Of a stretch of 32,857 nucleotides of DNA, positions 1 through 6,245 are shown piece after piece; positions within the stretch are counted from its first letter, which is position 1; the number at the start of each line of letters is the position of its first letter. The stretch comes from Oscillospiraceae bacterium (GTDB lineage Bacteria > Bacillota > Clostridia > Oscillospirales > SIG627). The notes beneath the pieces are model-generated. The model was given only the letters and a program-made list of their open reading frames with translations, was not told the DNA's origin and did not search any database. The stretch is from positions 1-32,857 of the forward strand of contig SVRV01000005.1 in the NCBI GenBank assembly GCA_015064635.1, given 5' to 3'. A program made the position numbers and the translations under genes.

Positions 1-84
1 ATCTCCACTTTGAATCCCTTGATTATTTAACTCAATTTTTACTTTTCTTTCATTCTTTCTTGTTTCAACACAAAAAACGCTCAT
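1..84 (-). other. Window edge; unassigned open frame
   Basis: No gene can be assigned here. One minus-strand frame is open from an ATG at position 84 to the window edge (28 codons, starting MSVFCVETRK), and a plus-strand frame is also open. The minus-strand ATG has no ribosome binding site and lies inside the stem of a terminator-like hairpin, so a real start is unlikely. The stretch is A/T rich and could simply be a spacer between two transcription units. Confidence 0.12.
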
Positions 85-110
85 CAAGCGAAAGCAAGAT
101 GAGCGTTTTT
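73..110. terminator. Bidirectional terminator hairpin with GCGAAAGC loop
   Basis: A perfect 13-bp inverted repeat (arm AAAAACGCTCATC at 73-85, matching arm 98-110) has A-rich and T-rich flanks, so it could terminate transcription in both directions. The 12-nt apex contains GCGAAAGC, which can close into a two-pair mini-stem with a GAAA tetraloop and should make the hairpin unusually stable. Confidence 0.8.
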
Positions 111-120
111 CGACAGTCTG

Positions 121-159
121 AAAAGTGCAAGTAATCATTTATAGATTACTTGCACTTTT
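121..159. terminator. 16-bp perfect hairpin terminator
   Basis: The arm AAAAGTGCAAGTAATC (121-136) is perfectly repeated in inverse at 144-159 around a 7-nt loop, with a TTTT end on either strand. It lies 20 bp past the stop codon of the minus-strand gene that ends at 180 and is that gene's likely terminator. The hairpin at 73-110 would be a second, fail-safe terminator. Confidence 0.8.
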
Positions 160-179
160 GTGTATAAAAATTCAAGCTT

Positions 180-2111
180 TTATTGTTCAACAAAAAGCAC
201 TACGGGGTACATCGGCTCAACTCTTGTCTTAAAGGCATAAATATCATCACCAAGAGCTTCCCACTCAACATCGGACTCAGTTCCGTCGGAATTGAGTATT
301 TTTGCACCCTTAGGAGCTTTTTCAAGGTAAAGAGTAAGCTCTTCCTCGGGGTCGGTACAAATATCGAGAGTAAAGGTCATAAGTCTGCCATCTTCAACAT
401 ATCCGGCTCTGAAAAGTATCTCATTGTCGCCATGATAATATACAGGAAGAGTGTTGGCTCTCTTGAGGAGTGTTATAAATTGACGCTTTCTTGTCTCGTT
501 AAGGAATGCAAAGCCTTCCATGTAGTTGAAATCGGCAAGAGGAGTGCCGCAATATACAACGCTGAGCTTACCGTCCCTGTCAAGCACCGTTACTGCAGGA
601 GCAAGAATATCCGCCTTTCCGTCGTTGTTGCGATAGTTATACGAGATTACCTCAACCTTGTCATTTTGAGGAATGAGACGCTTTAAATTCTTCTGCTTAG
701 TACAAGCGGATGCAGGTGTTCCGTCAAAGCTCTCGGCACTTACTGTACCAAGATCCCATTCGGTAATATCAACGCCAAGATACTTTCCAAATCCTCTGTC
801 GATGATATCCTTTGCCGCATCGGACGCAAGGAATACCGAGCCCTTAAACAGCTCTTCAATTTGTTCATCCGTCATTTCCTTTACAAGGTCTCCGTCAAGG
901 AAAGCAGTATTGTCGTTGACATCCGAATAATAGAATGGTATTCCCATACGCTCAAGAGCATACATAACCCATGAGTTTCCAAAGAAATGATACGGTTTCT
1001 GACTGTAATCGGTGTACATCTTTTCAACAAAGTATGAGTTCGCACCAACCCACTTTATCTTCTGACAGTATGCCGAAAGTGTTTCATAGAACTTTGCGTG
1101 CTTTGCAAGAACATCACGATATGCTTTACCGCTGTTCTTTTCCCCTGTGTAGAATCTTGTTATCCAATGCTTTGCGCCCATAAGTCCTTCAAGCATGGAG
1201 CAAGAATACTGTGAATGAAGGAAACGTGATGATTTGCCGTATCTGTTAAACGGAATGGTGTCAGTTTCGGCAAGAACTACATCAATACCATTCTTCTTAA
1301 GCTTGCCGGCAGTTCTTGCGGCATAGCACATACAAGTGCTTATTTCTCTTGTATATCTGGGTGCATAAGAGCCGTTGGGCACTCGTACAATTGTAGGATT
1401 ACCCTTACCCGCAAATTCGGGAGCAGTGTATATAACAGAATCGGTCTCGGGACCGCTGGTACAGTTTATTCCCTGAATTGTGGGATCTACGCTATCAATC
1501 GCAGCTCTGAAGGCCTTCGCCGCTTTTACAAGTGAATTCCTTTGTGTTTCAAGATATTTCAAAGTAATCGGATCGGCATAAGGATGAGTTGTTACATATT
1601 CATACAGCTGTTCTCTTGTAAAATTGAGCCCTGTAGATTCATTAAACAGCTTCATATGACGCTCACAAGCACAGCCTCTTCCGGGACGGACTGTCATACG
1701 GAAATCGTCATCCAGCATTATTGCAGCGGGATGCTCCATAGCAATTGTTTTCATGACATTTGAAAAATGCTCAACAAAAGCATCGTCCTCAGGGCAACAA
1801 ACAAACTCTTCTTTGCCGTCCGTAAGATTAACATATTTTGTAAAAGGATTAGGAGTTATATCGTAGCCGTGGCCAAGACTTGCCTGAACAAGCACACCCG
1901 TTTTAACTCCGTATGGAGCAAGTGCCTCCTTATATTTTCTGTAAAGTGCACACATCTTTCCAACCTTATCCCAAACAGGATTTCCTTCGGGAACAAGTGT
2001 CATTTTGAAAAGAGGTACTGTGCTGATATCGTTTTCATAGAGATATTTTATATCCTCAACGATCTGGTCAAACATTGCCTCACTTAAAGGCGTTATAGAA
2101 TATGTATACAT
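180..2111 (-). CDS. Putative glycoside-hydrolase-like protein (TIM-barrel type, family unassigned)
   Basis: This 643-residue protein has no signal peptide or membrane segment, so it is probably cytoplasmic. The N-terminal two thirds read like an (alpha/beta)8 glycoside hydrolase related to the beta-galactosidase (GH42-like) clan: the acidic run LDDDFR at 133-138 is followed by a Cys/His-rich segment (GCACERH, about 146-152), and an AETD motif occurs near the middle. The C-terminal third looks like accessory beta-rich domains. Catalytic residues cannot be assigned with certainty. The ATG at 2111 is preceded by AAAGGA at good spacing. The gene stands alone, divergent from an AraC regulator, with a promoter at 2271-2299 overlapped by an inverted repeat, so it is probably induced by a sugar through that regulator. 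The family link is by general resemblance; a carbohydrate-active role is likely, the exact reaction unknown. Confidence 0.6.
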   Translation of the reverse strand: MYTYSITPLSEAMFDQIVEDIKYLYENDISTVPLFKMTLVPEGNPVWDKVGKMCALYRKYKEALAPYGVKTGVLVQASLGHGYDITPNPFTKYVNLTDGKEEFVCCPEDDAFVEHFSNVMKTIAMEHPAAIMLDDDFRMTVRPGRGCACERHMKLFNESTGLNFTREQLYEYVTTHPYADPITLKYLETQRNSLVKAAKAFRAAIDSVDPTIQGINCTSGPETDSVIYTAPEFAGKGNPTIVRVPNGSYAPRYTREISTCMCYAARTAGKLKKNGIDVVLAETDTIPFNRYGKSSRFLHSQYSCSMLEGLMGAKHWITRFYTGEKNSGKAYRDVLAKHAKFYETLSAYCQKIKWVGANSYFVEKMYTDYSQKPYHFFGNSWVMYALERMGIPFYYSDVNDNTAFLDGDLVKEMTDEQIEELFKGSVFLASDAAKDIIDRGFGKYLGVDITEWDLGTVSAESFDGTPASACTKQKNLKRLIPQNDKVEVISYNYRNNDGKADILAPAVTVLDRDGKLSVVYCGTPLADFNYMEGFAFLNETRKRQFITLLKRANTLPVYYHGDNEILFRAGYVEDGRLMTFTLDICTDPEEELTLYLEKAPKGAKILNSDGTESDVEWEALGDDIYAFKTRVEPMYPVVLFVEQ

Positions 2112-2131
2112 AGCTTTTTCCTTTCTTTATA

Positions 2132-2241
2132 ACTGTGCCCACACAGTATAGCTTTTTGAGATAGTTCTGTCAAGAGATAAAAAAATCAGCCATTCTTTCT
2201 TCATCTGAAAGAAAACGTGCGGCAAGTCGATGTACGTACAT
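2132..2241 (-). promoter_or_regulatory. Palindrome-rich 5' leader of the 180-2111 gene
   Basis: The inferred transcript start near 2264 leaves a leader of about 150 nt. It carries three inverted repeats: ACTGTG/CACAGT (2132-2137 and 2142-2147, 4-nt loop) just upstream of the ribosome binding site, TTCTTTC/GAAAGAA (2193-2199 and 2207-2213, 7-nt loop), and the 12-bp palindrome ATGTACGTACAT (2230-2241). They may be operators or RNA hairpins. No known riboswitch class was recognised. Confidence 0.3.
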
Positions 2242-2270
2242 ATGTTTTTTCTTCTTAATTCTTTTTTCTC

Positions 2271-2299
2271 ATTATATCATCTGCCATTTTTACAGTCAA
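2271..2299 (-). promoter_or_regulatory. Promoter of the 180-2111 gene
   Basis: Read on the minus strand, TTGACT (2294-2299) and TATAAT (2271-2276) are separated by exactly 17 bp, a near-perfect housekeeping-sigma promoter. The -35 box lies inside the inverted repeat at 2287-2307. Confidence 0.75.
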
Positions 2300-2307
2300 T
2301 GTAAAAA
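2287..2307. promoter_or_regulatory. Candidate operator (TTTTTACA inverted repeat)
   Basis: TTTTTACA (2287-2294) and TGTAAAAA (2300-2307) form an 8-bp inverted repeat with a 5-bp centre. It covers the -35 box of the minus-strand promoter and sits about 24 bp upstream of the regulator's own promoter. A protein bound here would most simply repress the glycosidase-like gene. The AraC-type protein encoded at 2376 is the obvious candidate, although AraC proteins more often use direct repeats. Confidence 0.5.
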
Positions 2308-2330
2308 ACACTTGCATTTTTGTAAAATTA

Positions 2331-2359
2331 TTGTTTTTTTACAGATCATGTGTTAAAAT
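2331..2359 (+). promoter_or_regulatory. Promoter of the AraC regulator at 2376
   Basis: TTGTTT (2331-2336), a 17-bp spacer and TAAAAT (2354-2359) preceded by TGT form a plausible extended -10 promoter. The predicted transcript start (about 2366) leaves only about 10 nt before the ATG, so the leader is little more than the ribosome binding site. Confidence 0.5.
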
Positions 2360-2375
2360 AAAACGAGGTGATCAA

Positions 2376-3188
2376 ATGTCAATAAAAGGAGCATATATAA
2401 ATCCCAACTGCGATAAAACACTATCGTTATGCTTGCATTCCTGCGGTATAGGTATCTTTACCGAAAATTTCTGCCACGGTCCGAATATAAGAAGTGAATA
2501 CATTATACACTACATAATCAAAGGAAAGGGATTTCTCGAGACTCCCGAAGGAGTCTTCCCTTTTGGTGAAGGTGACATATTCTGTATATATCCCGGTGAA
2601 GTAATAAAATACTGTTCCGACGGCGTTGTCTGTGATTTTGGTTTTATTAATTTTGTTGGCACTGATGCCGAAAGAATATACTCCGCAATAAGAATAACCC
2701 GTCAGAAGCCTGTAGCACACATCAATTGCGATTCAATCATTGAGCCCATACGACAGTGTATGTACTATTTGAAAAATACCGACTCTCCCTCCCAATTGAG
2801 ATTGAATTCTTTTTTATTGGAGGCGCTGTCATACATGGAATACAAACCGAAAACGAAGTCAAAGGACATTTATATAGACAGAGGAATTGCCTATATGAAA
2901 TATCACTTTGGAACAGATATATCCATTGATGATATTGCCGACGCCGCGGGTATCGAAAAAAGCTATTTTCAAAAGCTGTTCAAAGAGCAGATTGGTGTAT
3001 CCACCATAAGCTACCTTAACGGTATACGCATAAAAAAAGCCAAAGAACTGATTGCTTCAGGCATCGAATTTAAATCGGTAGCCGTTGCGGTAGGAATAAA
3101 CGATGTATATTATTTCAGCAAGCTTTTTACAAAAACAGAAGGAATTACACCTTCGGCATACAGAAAAAATTTAAAAAGAGGTCAGTGA
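2376..3188 (+). CDS. AraC-family transcriptional regulator
   Basis: A 270-residue regulator with a cupin-like sugar-sensing domain at about 30-85 and two helix-turn-helix motifs at about 182-268 (DISIDDIADAAG...SYFQKLFK, then SVAVAVGINDVYYFSKLFTK...GITPSAYR). The start is placed at ATG 2376 because GAGGTG lies 5 nt upstream; an in-frame extension of 15 codons would begin at a non-ATG codon upstream of the promoter -10 box. The gene is divergent from the glycoside-hydrolase-like gene and very likely controls it. AraC proteins of this class are usually activators responding to a sugar; the ligand cannot be read from the sequence. The plus-strand end shares a hairpin terminator with the convergent secG. 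Confidence 0.9.
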   Translation: MSIKGAYINPNCDKTLSLCLHSCGIGIFTENFCHGPNIRSEYIIHYIIKGKGFLETPEGVFPFGEGDIFCIYPGEVIKYCSDGVVCDFGFINFVGTDAERIYSAIRITRQKPVAHINCDSIIEPIRQCMYYLKNTDSPSQLRLNSFLLEALSYMEYKPKTKSKDIYIDRGIAYMKYHFGTDISIDDIADAAGIEKSYFQKLFKEQIGVSTISYLNGIRIKKAKELIASGIEFKSVAVAVGINDVYYFSKLFTKTEGITPSAYRKNLKRGQ

Positions 3189-3231
3189 CCGCTGACAGGG
3201 CTCGCCACGGTTACTATACACAGAGCAAAAA

Positions 3232-3260
3232 AAATAAAGTCGCTGAAAGCGACTTTATTT
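3232..3260. terminator. Bidirectional terminator between araC-type gene and secG
   Basis: AAATAAAGTCGCT (3232-3244) and its exact complement (3248-3260) form a 13-bp stem with a 3-nt loop, A/T-rich at the base on both sides. It lies between two convergent genes and can end transcription from either direction, including the rpsF-ssb-rpsR-secG operon. Confidence 0.85.
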
Positions 3261-3265
3261 AAACA

Positions 3266-3751
3266 TTATTCTGTAACTGTATTATCTTCGGGTGTTGCAT
3301 CGGGCTCGGTTGTTGCTTCGGGAGCATTCTCTGTCTCAGGAGCAGTTTCTGCCTCGGGAGCAGTTTCTGTCTCGGGAGCAGTTTCTGCCTCGGGAGCAGT
3401 TTCTGTCTCGGGATTAGTTGTTACCTCGGGATTAATTACTATCTCGGGATTTGTTACCGCACCGGCATTATTTCCGTCAACTACTGTATTTGCATTATTG
3501 TTTTCAGCGGGATTTCCACCTACAATAATATAAACCACAAGAGCAACGACGATGAAAAGAATAGCTACAACAGTTGTAACCTTAGAAAGAACTGCGTCTA
3601 TGGAACGAGACTTTTCTTTACCGAAGAATGTTTCAGCTCCTCCTGCAATAGTTCCTGAAAGTCTCTTGGACTTACCGCTCTGCATAAGAACAGCAATTAC
3701 AAGAAAAATGGACATAACAAGAAGTGCTATACCAAGAACTGTACCACTCAT
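3266..3751 (-). CDS. secG: Preprotein translocase subunit SecG with long acidic repeat tail
   Basis: SecG is the small auxiliary membrane subunit of the SecYEG protein-export channel. The first 78 residues are typical: membrane segment 4-23, the conserved loop with SGTIAGGAETFFGK (32-45), and a second membrane segment at about 60-77. The usual protein ends shortly after; this one continues to 161 residues with an Asn/Pro-rich linker and a run of ETAPE(A/T) hexapeptides rich in Glu, Thr and Pro. The ATG at 3751 is chosen because GGAGG lies 9 nt upstream; an in-frame TTG at 3757 is too close to that site. The gene follows rpsR by 39 bp and is probably the last gene of the rpsF operon. Identification rests on the N-terminal core; the tail is unusual and its role unknown. 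Confidence 0.92.
   Translation of the reverse strand: MSGTVLGIALLVMSIFLVIAVLMQSGKSKRLSGTIAGGAETFFGKEKSRSIDAVLSKVTTVVAILFIVVALVVYIIVGGNPAENNNANTVVDGNNAGAVTNPEIVINPEVTTNPETETAPEAETAPETETAPEAETAPETENAPEATTEPDATPEDNTVTE
3324..3413. repeat. 18-bp tandem repeat inside secG
   Basis: Five tandem 18-bp units encode the hexapeptide ETAPE(A/T). Units at 3342, 3360, 3378 and 3396 differ only by an alternating gcc/gtc, so they form a duplicated 36-bp unit; the one at 3324 has three further mismatches. The period is a multiple of 3, so slippage would change tail length without breaking the frame. Confidence 0.9.
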
Positions 3752-3790
3752 TTTCAATTACCTCCTTTATCTATTTTACATACACGGCAA

Positions 3791-4033
3791 TTAGTCGCTG
3801 ATGTAAGGAAGAATTGCAATATGACGTGCACGCTTGATAGCTACTGTGAGCTGTCTCTGATGCTTAGCGCATGTACCTGTGATTCTTCTGGGAAGAATCT
3901 TTGAACGCTCAGAAACGAACTTTCTGAGTCTGGGAACATCCTTATAGTCAATGTGTTCTATTTTGTCCGCACAGAAAGCACAAACTTTCTTCTTCTTGCG
4001 GGGCTTGAATGATTTCTGCATATCCTTATCCAT
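3791..4033 (-). CDS. rpsR: 30S ribosomal protein bS18 (zinc-binding form)
   Basis: An 80-residue ribosomal protein of normal length that binds the small-subunit platform next to bS6. The core from [22 protein letters not shown] to the Lys/Arg-rich C-terminus is typical. It carries a CAFC pair (18-21) and a TCAKH segment (about 54-58), so four potential zinc ligands are present, as in the zinc-binding form of S18. GGAGGT precedes the ATG at 4033. It follows ssb by 29 bp in the conserved order rpsF-ssb-rpsR. Confidence 0.97.
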   Translation of the reverse strand: MDKDMQKSFKPRKKKKVCAFCADKIEHIDYKDVPRLRKFVSERSKILPRRITGTCAKHQRQLTVAIKRARHIAILPYISD

Positions 4034-4062
4034 GATAAATACCTCCTTTAGAATTTGATAAA

Positions 4063-4497
4063 TTAGAAGGGAAGGTCATCGTCTGTTGACATCTCTTCAA
4101 AAGAGATTCCCTCACTTGCACTGCTGTACGGTGCGGGAGCAGACATCTGATTACCTGAAGTTTGTGCATCGGGTTTTCTGTCTACGAAAGAAACCTCGTC
4201 AGCCACAACTTCAAGTGTATAACGCTTTTGATTGTTATTGTCGGTCCAAGTTCTTGACTGAAGTGAACCGCAAACGAGTATGCTTCTACCCTTATTGAAG
4301 TATCTCTTCACAAACTCTGCGCTCTGTCTCCAGCAAACAATGTTGATGAAATCAGCATCCTGCTGACCATCCTTGTTCTGAAAACGTCTTGATACAGCAA
4401 TTCTGAAATTAGTAACAGGTACACCGTTGGGTGTCTGCTTGAGTTCAGGATCCTCTACCAAGTTACCGATGAGAATGACTTTGTTAAATGAAGCCAT
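4063..4497 (-). CDS. ssb: Single-stranded DNA-binding protein
   Basis: A 144-residue SSB. The OB-fold occupies about 1-105, starting [15 protein letters not shown] and containing [14 protein letters not shown] and the GSLQSRTW segment. A short flexible linker follows, then the acidic tip DDDLPF that recruits replication and repair proteins. It protects single-stranded DNA during replication, recombination and repair. It lies between rpsF and rpsR as in most Bacillota; the gaps of 13 and 29 bp and a preceding GGAG-type site indicate one operon. Confidence 0.97.
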   Translation of the reverse strand: MASFNKVILIGNLVEDPELKQTPNGVPVTNFRIAVSRRFQNKDGQQDADFINIVCWRQSAEFVKRYFNKGRSILVCGSLQSRTWTDNNNQKRYTLEVVADEVSFVDRKPDAQTSGNQMSAPAPYSSASEGISFEEMSTDDDLPF

Positions 4498-4510
4498 AGT
4501 TTTTCACTCC

Positions 4511-4807
4511 TTACTCGCCGGCTTTAACAACAAGCGCACGAAGGATACCGTCAGTGATGTTGAAGTTTCTCTCAAGCTCAGAGGGGAAACCGGGAGCACT
4601 TGTAAAGTGAACAAGTGTGTAGTATCCGTCTGTGATGTCGTTGATAGGATAAGCAAGCTTCTTCTTGCCCCAATCCTGTACTTCGTCGATGGTAGCGTTA
4701 GCTTCGATCATAGCCTTGAACTTATTGATAAGCTCAGTCGCTGCCTCTTCTGCAAGAGTACCGTCAACAACGTAGATAACTTCATACTTTGATGTGATGT
4801 TTTCCAT
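4511..4807 (-). CDS. rpsF: 30S ribosomal protein bS6
   Basis: A 98-residue bS6, the small-subunit protein that pairs with bS18. The sequence begins MENITSKYEVIYVVDGTL and shows the family's central WGKKKLAYPINDITDGYYTLVHF segment. The start is placed at ATG 4807, with AGGAGG about 9 nt upstream; an in-frame GTG at 4819 overlaps that site and is unlikely. It is the first gene of the rpsF-ssb-rpsR-secG operon, with a near-perfect promoter at 4898-4926 and a structured leader at 4838-4885 that may bind the S6:S18 complex for feedback control. Confidence 0.97.
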   Translation of the reverse strand: MENITSKYEVIYVVDGTLAEEAATELINKFKAMIEANATIDEVQDWGKKKLAYPINDITDGYYTLVHFTSAPGFPSELERNFNITDGILRALVVKAGE

Positions 4808-4837
4808 GTGTTTTTGCACCTCCTTATGGACATATGA

Positions 4838-4885
4838 CCTTCGATTTTTACCGAAGGCAAAGAGATATTGCCGAATTACGGCAAT
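4838..4885 (-). promoter_or_regulatory. Structured rpsF leader, candidate S6:S18 autoregulatory element
   Basis: Between the predicted transcript start (about 4891) and the ribosome binding site lie two hairpins: ATTGCCG/CGGCAAT (4867-4873 and 4879-4885, 5-nt loop) and CCTTCG/CGAAGG (4838-4843 and 4852-4857, 8-nt loop). Leaders of rpsF in many bacteria bind the S6:S18 complex through a stem with a conserved CCG. CCG does occur in both hairpins here, but the exact published consensus was not aligned, so the assignment is by position and general shape. Confidence 0.45.
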
Positions 4886-4897
4886 TCATACTGTGGT

Positions 4898-4926
4898 ATT
4901 ATACAATATATTTTCACTTTTGTCAA
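4898..4926 (-). promoter_or_regulatory. Consensus promoter of the rpsF operon
   Basis: On the minus strand TTGACA (4921-4926) and TATAAT (4898-4903) match the housekeeping consensus at all 12 positions with a 17-bp spacer. This fits a highly expressed ribosomal operon. Confidence 0.9.
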
Positions 4927-5000
4927 GAATTATTTTAAAAAATCGTGAAAGCGCAAAGAAAAACCATTATTTGTATTTCTTTTTAATATGGGGCGTCTTA

Positions 5001-5228
5001 TCAGTATAAACATATTTCCCGGTTCATCGGAGTTTGAAGTAAAGTAAATCCCACTTTTTCAAACAAGCTCAAGGATGCAAAGTTATTTTCATCAACAAAA
5101 ACTTTGATTTTGTCATATCTAAAATCAAACACATTATTTTGAACGTTCCTCGCTATTCTTGTGCCTATTGCCTTTTTTGAAATTCCTGAAATATCAAAAA
5201 AGCCATGGATAGGGGCTGAGCCTTTCAT
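5001..5228 (-). pseudogene. GNAT acetyltransferase remnant (C-terminal part only)
   Basis: The 75-codon frame ends with a recognisable GNAT acetyltransferase C-terminus: an alpha-helix region (ISKKAIGTRIARN) followed by KIKVFVDENNFASLSLFEKVGF, the signature of the acetyl-CoA-binding half. A complete GNAT protein is about 150-180 residues, so the N-terminal half is missing. No ribosome binding site precedes the first ATG, and that ATG lies within a 10-bp inverted repeat just beyond the stop of the upstream gene. It is best read as a gene fragment left by deletion or rearrangement. A short expressed protein cannot be ruled out. Confidence 0.7.
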
Positions 5229-5255
5229 TTTTTAAAGTATTTTGACTCAGCCCCT
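5211..5255. repeat. Long-loop inverted repeat at the GNAT remnant boundary
   Basis: AGGGGCTGAG (5211-5220) and CTCAGCCCCT (5246-5255) are perfect complements around a 25-nt A/T-rich loop. The repeat begins 6 bp past the stop of the Gfo/Idh/MocA gene, so it may be that operon's terminator, but on that strand the T-run starts several bases late. It also marks the breakpoint where the acetyltransferase fragment begins. Confidence 0.55.
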
Positions 5256-5261
5256 TTCCTT

Positions 5262-6245
5262 TTATCTATGCCACTCTGTTATATTATCTCTCACTGCATC
5301 CTGAAGCTTTACACAGTCAATTGCCGTATCAAGGTCAATTATCTTCTTTCCTTCTCTCAATAGGTCAAAATAACTTGCATTAGCACCATAGAAACCGGAC
5401 ATTTCAAACATTTCCTCTGTATCAATAAGGCTTCTGCCGTTGACAACTTCATTTTCCTTGCCCTCATGCTGAATCACAAGCTTTCCGGGAGTATCAAGAT
5501 TTCCACAAACTGGAAGGTCTATAAAATATGTATGGTTGCGAGTATTAACTGTAAAGCGCTCTGTTACAGATCCGCTGTTCGGGGCGGCTATTATCTGAGC
5601 AACCGAGCCATTCTCAAAGCGACAGGTCATAAATATATCCTTTACACCTTCACCAAGCTCAGGCATAGGTGTATATTCCATTTTTGCCGAAACAAAATCC
5701 GAGCCCACAATGTATTTCACGGCGTCAATTACATGAACAATAGTAGTTGAAAAATCCGCATCGGGACGGTTGAAGCGATACATCTGACATGTAACCGAAT
5801 CTACCTTTTCACCTGTCTCTTTTATCCTTTTCATAGTCTCGGTAATGAGAGGAAAATATCTTCTGTTAAAGGATACTCTGGCGCTAACGCCCATTTCCCG
5901 AGCGGTGGCAACAAGAGCATTCGTCTCGTCAATGTTTTTTCCGGGAGGCTTCTCCATGATTACATTGCAACCAAGCTTCATTATTTCTGTTGCAACTTTT
6001 GCTGTGAGATTAACCGGCATGATTACAGATACCACATCGGGTTTGCATTCCGCAATCATCGTCTTCATATCGGTGTAATGCTTTTTAAAACCGAATTTTT
6101 CCTTGTACTCTATTGCCCTACCCTCGTCAAGGTCGCAACAACCTGCAAGAACAACGCCTTCTCTGTCATCACTGTATTTTTTGAGCGACGGACCGTGACC
6201 TGTTGATGACATCCAGCCACATCCGACTGTACATATTGTGAACAT
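5262..6245 (-). CDS. Gfo/Idh/MocA-family oxidoreductase (first copy)
   Basis: A 327-residue NAD(P)-dependent dehydrogenase of the glucose-fructose oxidoreductase family, usually acting on sugars, inositols or their derivatives. The N-terminal Rossmann fold carries a glycine-rich loop (VGCGWMSSTGHG, 7-18), and the family EKP motif is at 98-100. The likely catalytic pair H173 and D176 sits in IVHVIDAVKY. The loop reads GCGWM with an STG insertion rather than the plain GxGxxG. It is the last gene of a minus-strand operon; its ATG shares one base with the stop of the TIM-barrel isomerase-like gene (TAATG), so translation is coupled. Pairing with that protein suggests they act on the same sugar. 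Substrate unknown. Confidence 0.88.
   Translation of the reverse strand: MFTICTVGCGWMSSTGHGPSLKKYSDDREGVVLAGCCDLDEGRAIEYKEKFGFKKHYTDMKTMIAECKPDVVSVIMPVNLTAKVATEIMKLGCNVIMEKPPGKNIDETNALVATAREMGVSARVSFNRRYFPLITETMKRIKETGEKVDSVTCQMYRFNRPDADFSTTIVHVIDAVKYIVGSDFVSAKMEYTPMPELGEGVKDIFMTCRFENGSVAQIIAAPNSGSVTERFTVNTRNHTYFIDLPVCGNLDTPGKLVIQHEGKENEVVNGRSLIDTEEMFEMSGFYGANASYFDLLREGKKIIDLDTAIDCVKLQDAVRDNITEWHR

Noticed and set aside
2112-2264. A known riboswitch in the 150-nt leader
   Set aside because: The inverted repeats do not match any riboswitch core I can recognise.
3324-3413. Short tandem repeats considered as a CRISPR array
   Set aside because: The units are contiguous 18-mers without spacers and encode a hexapeptide in frame with secG.
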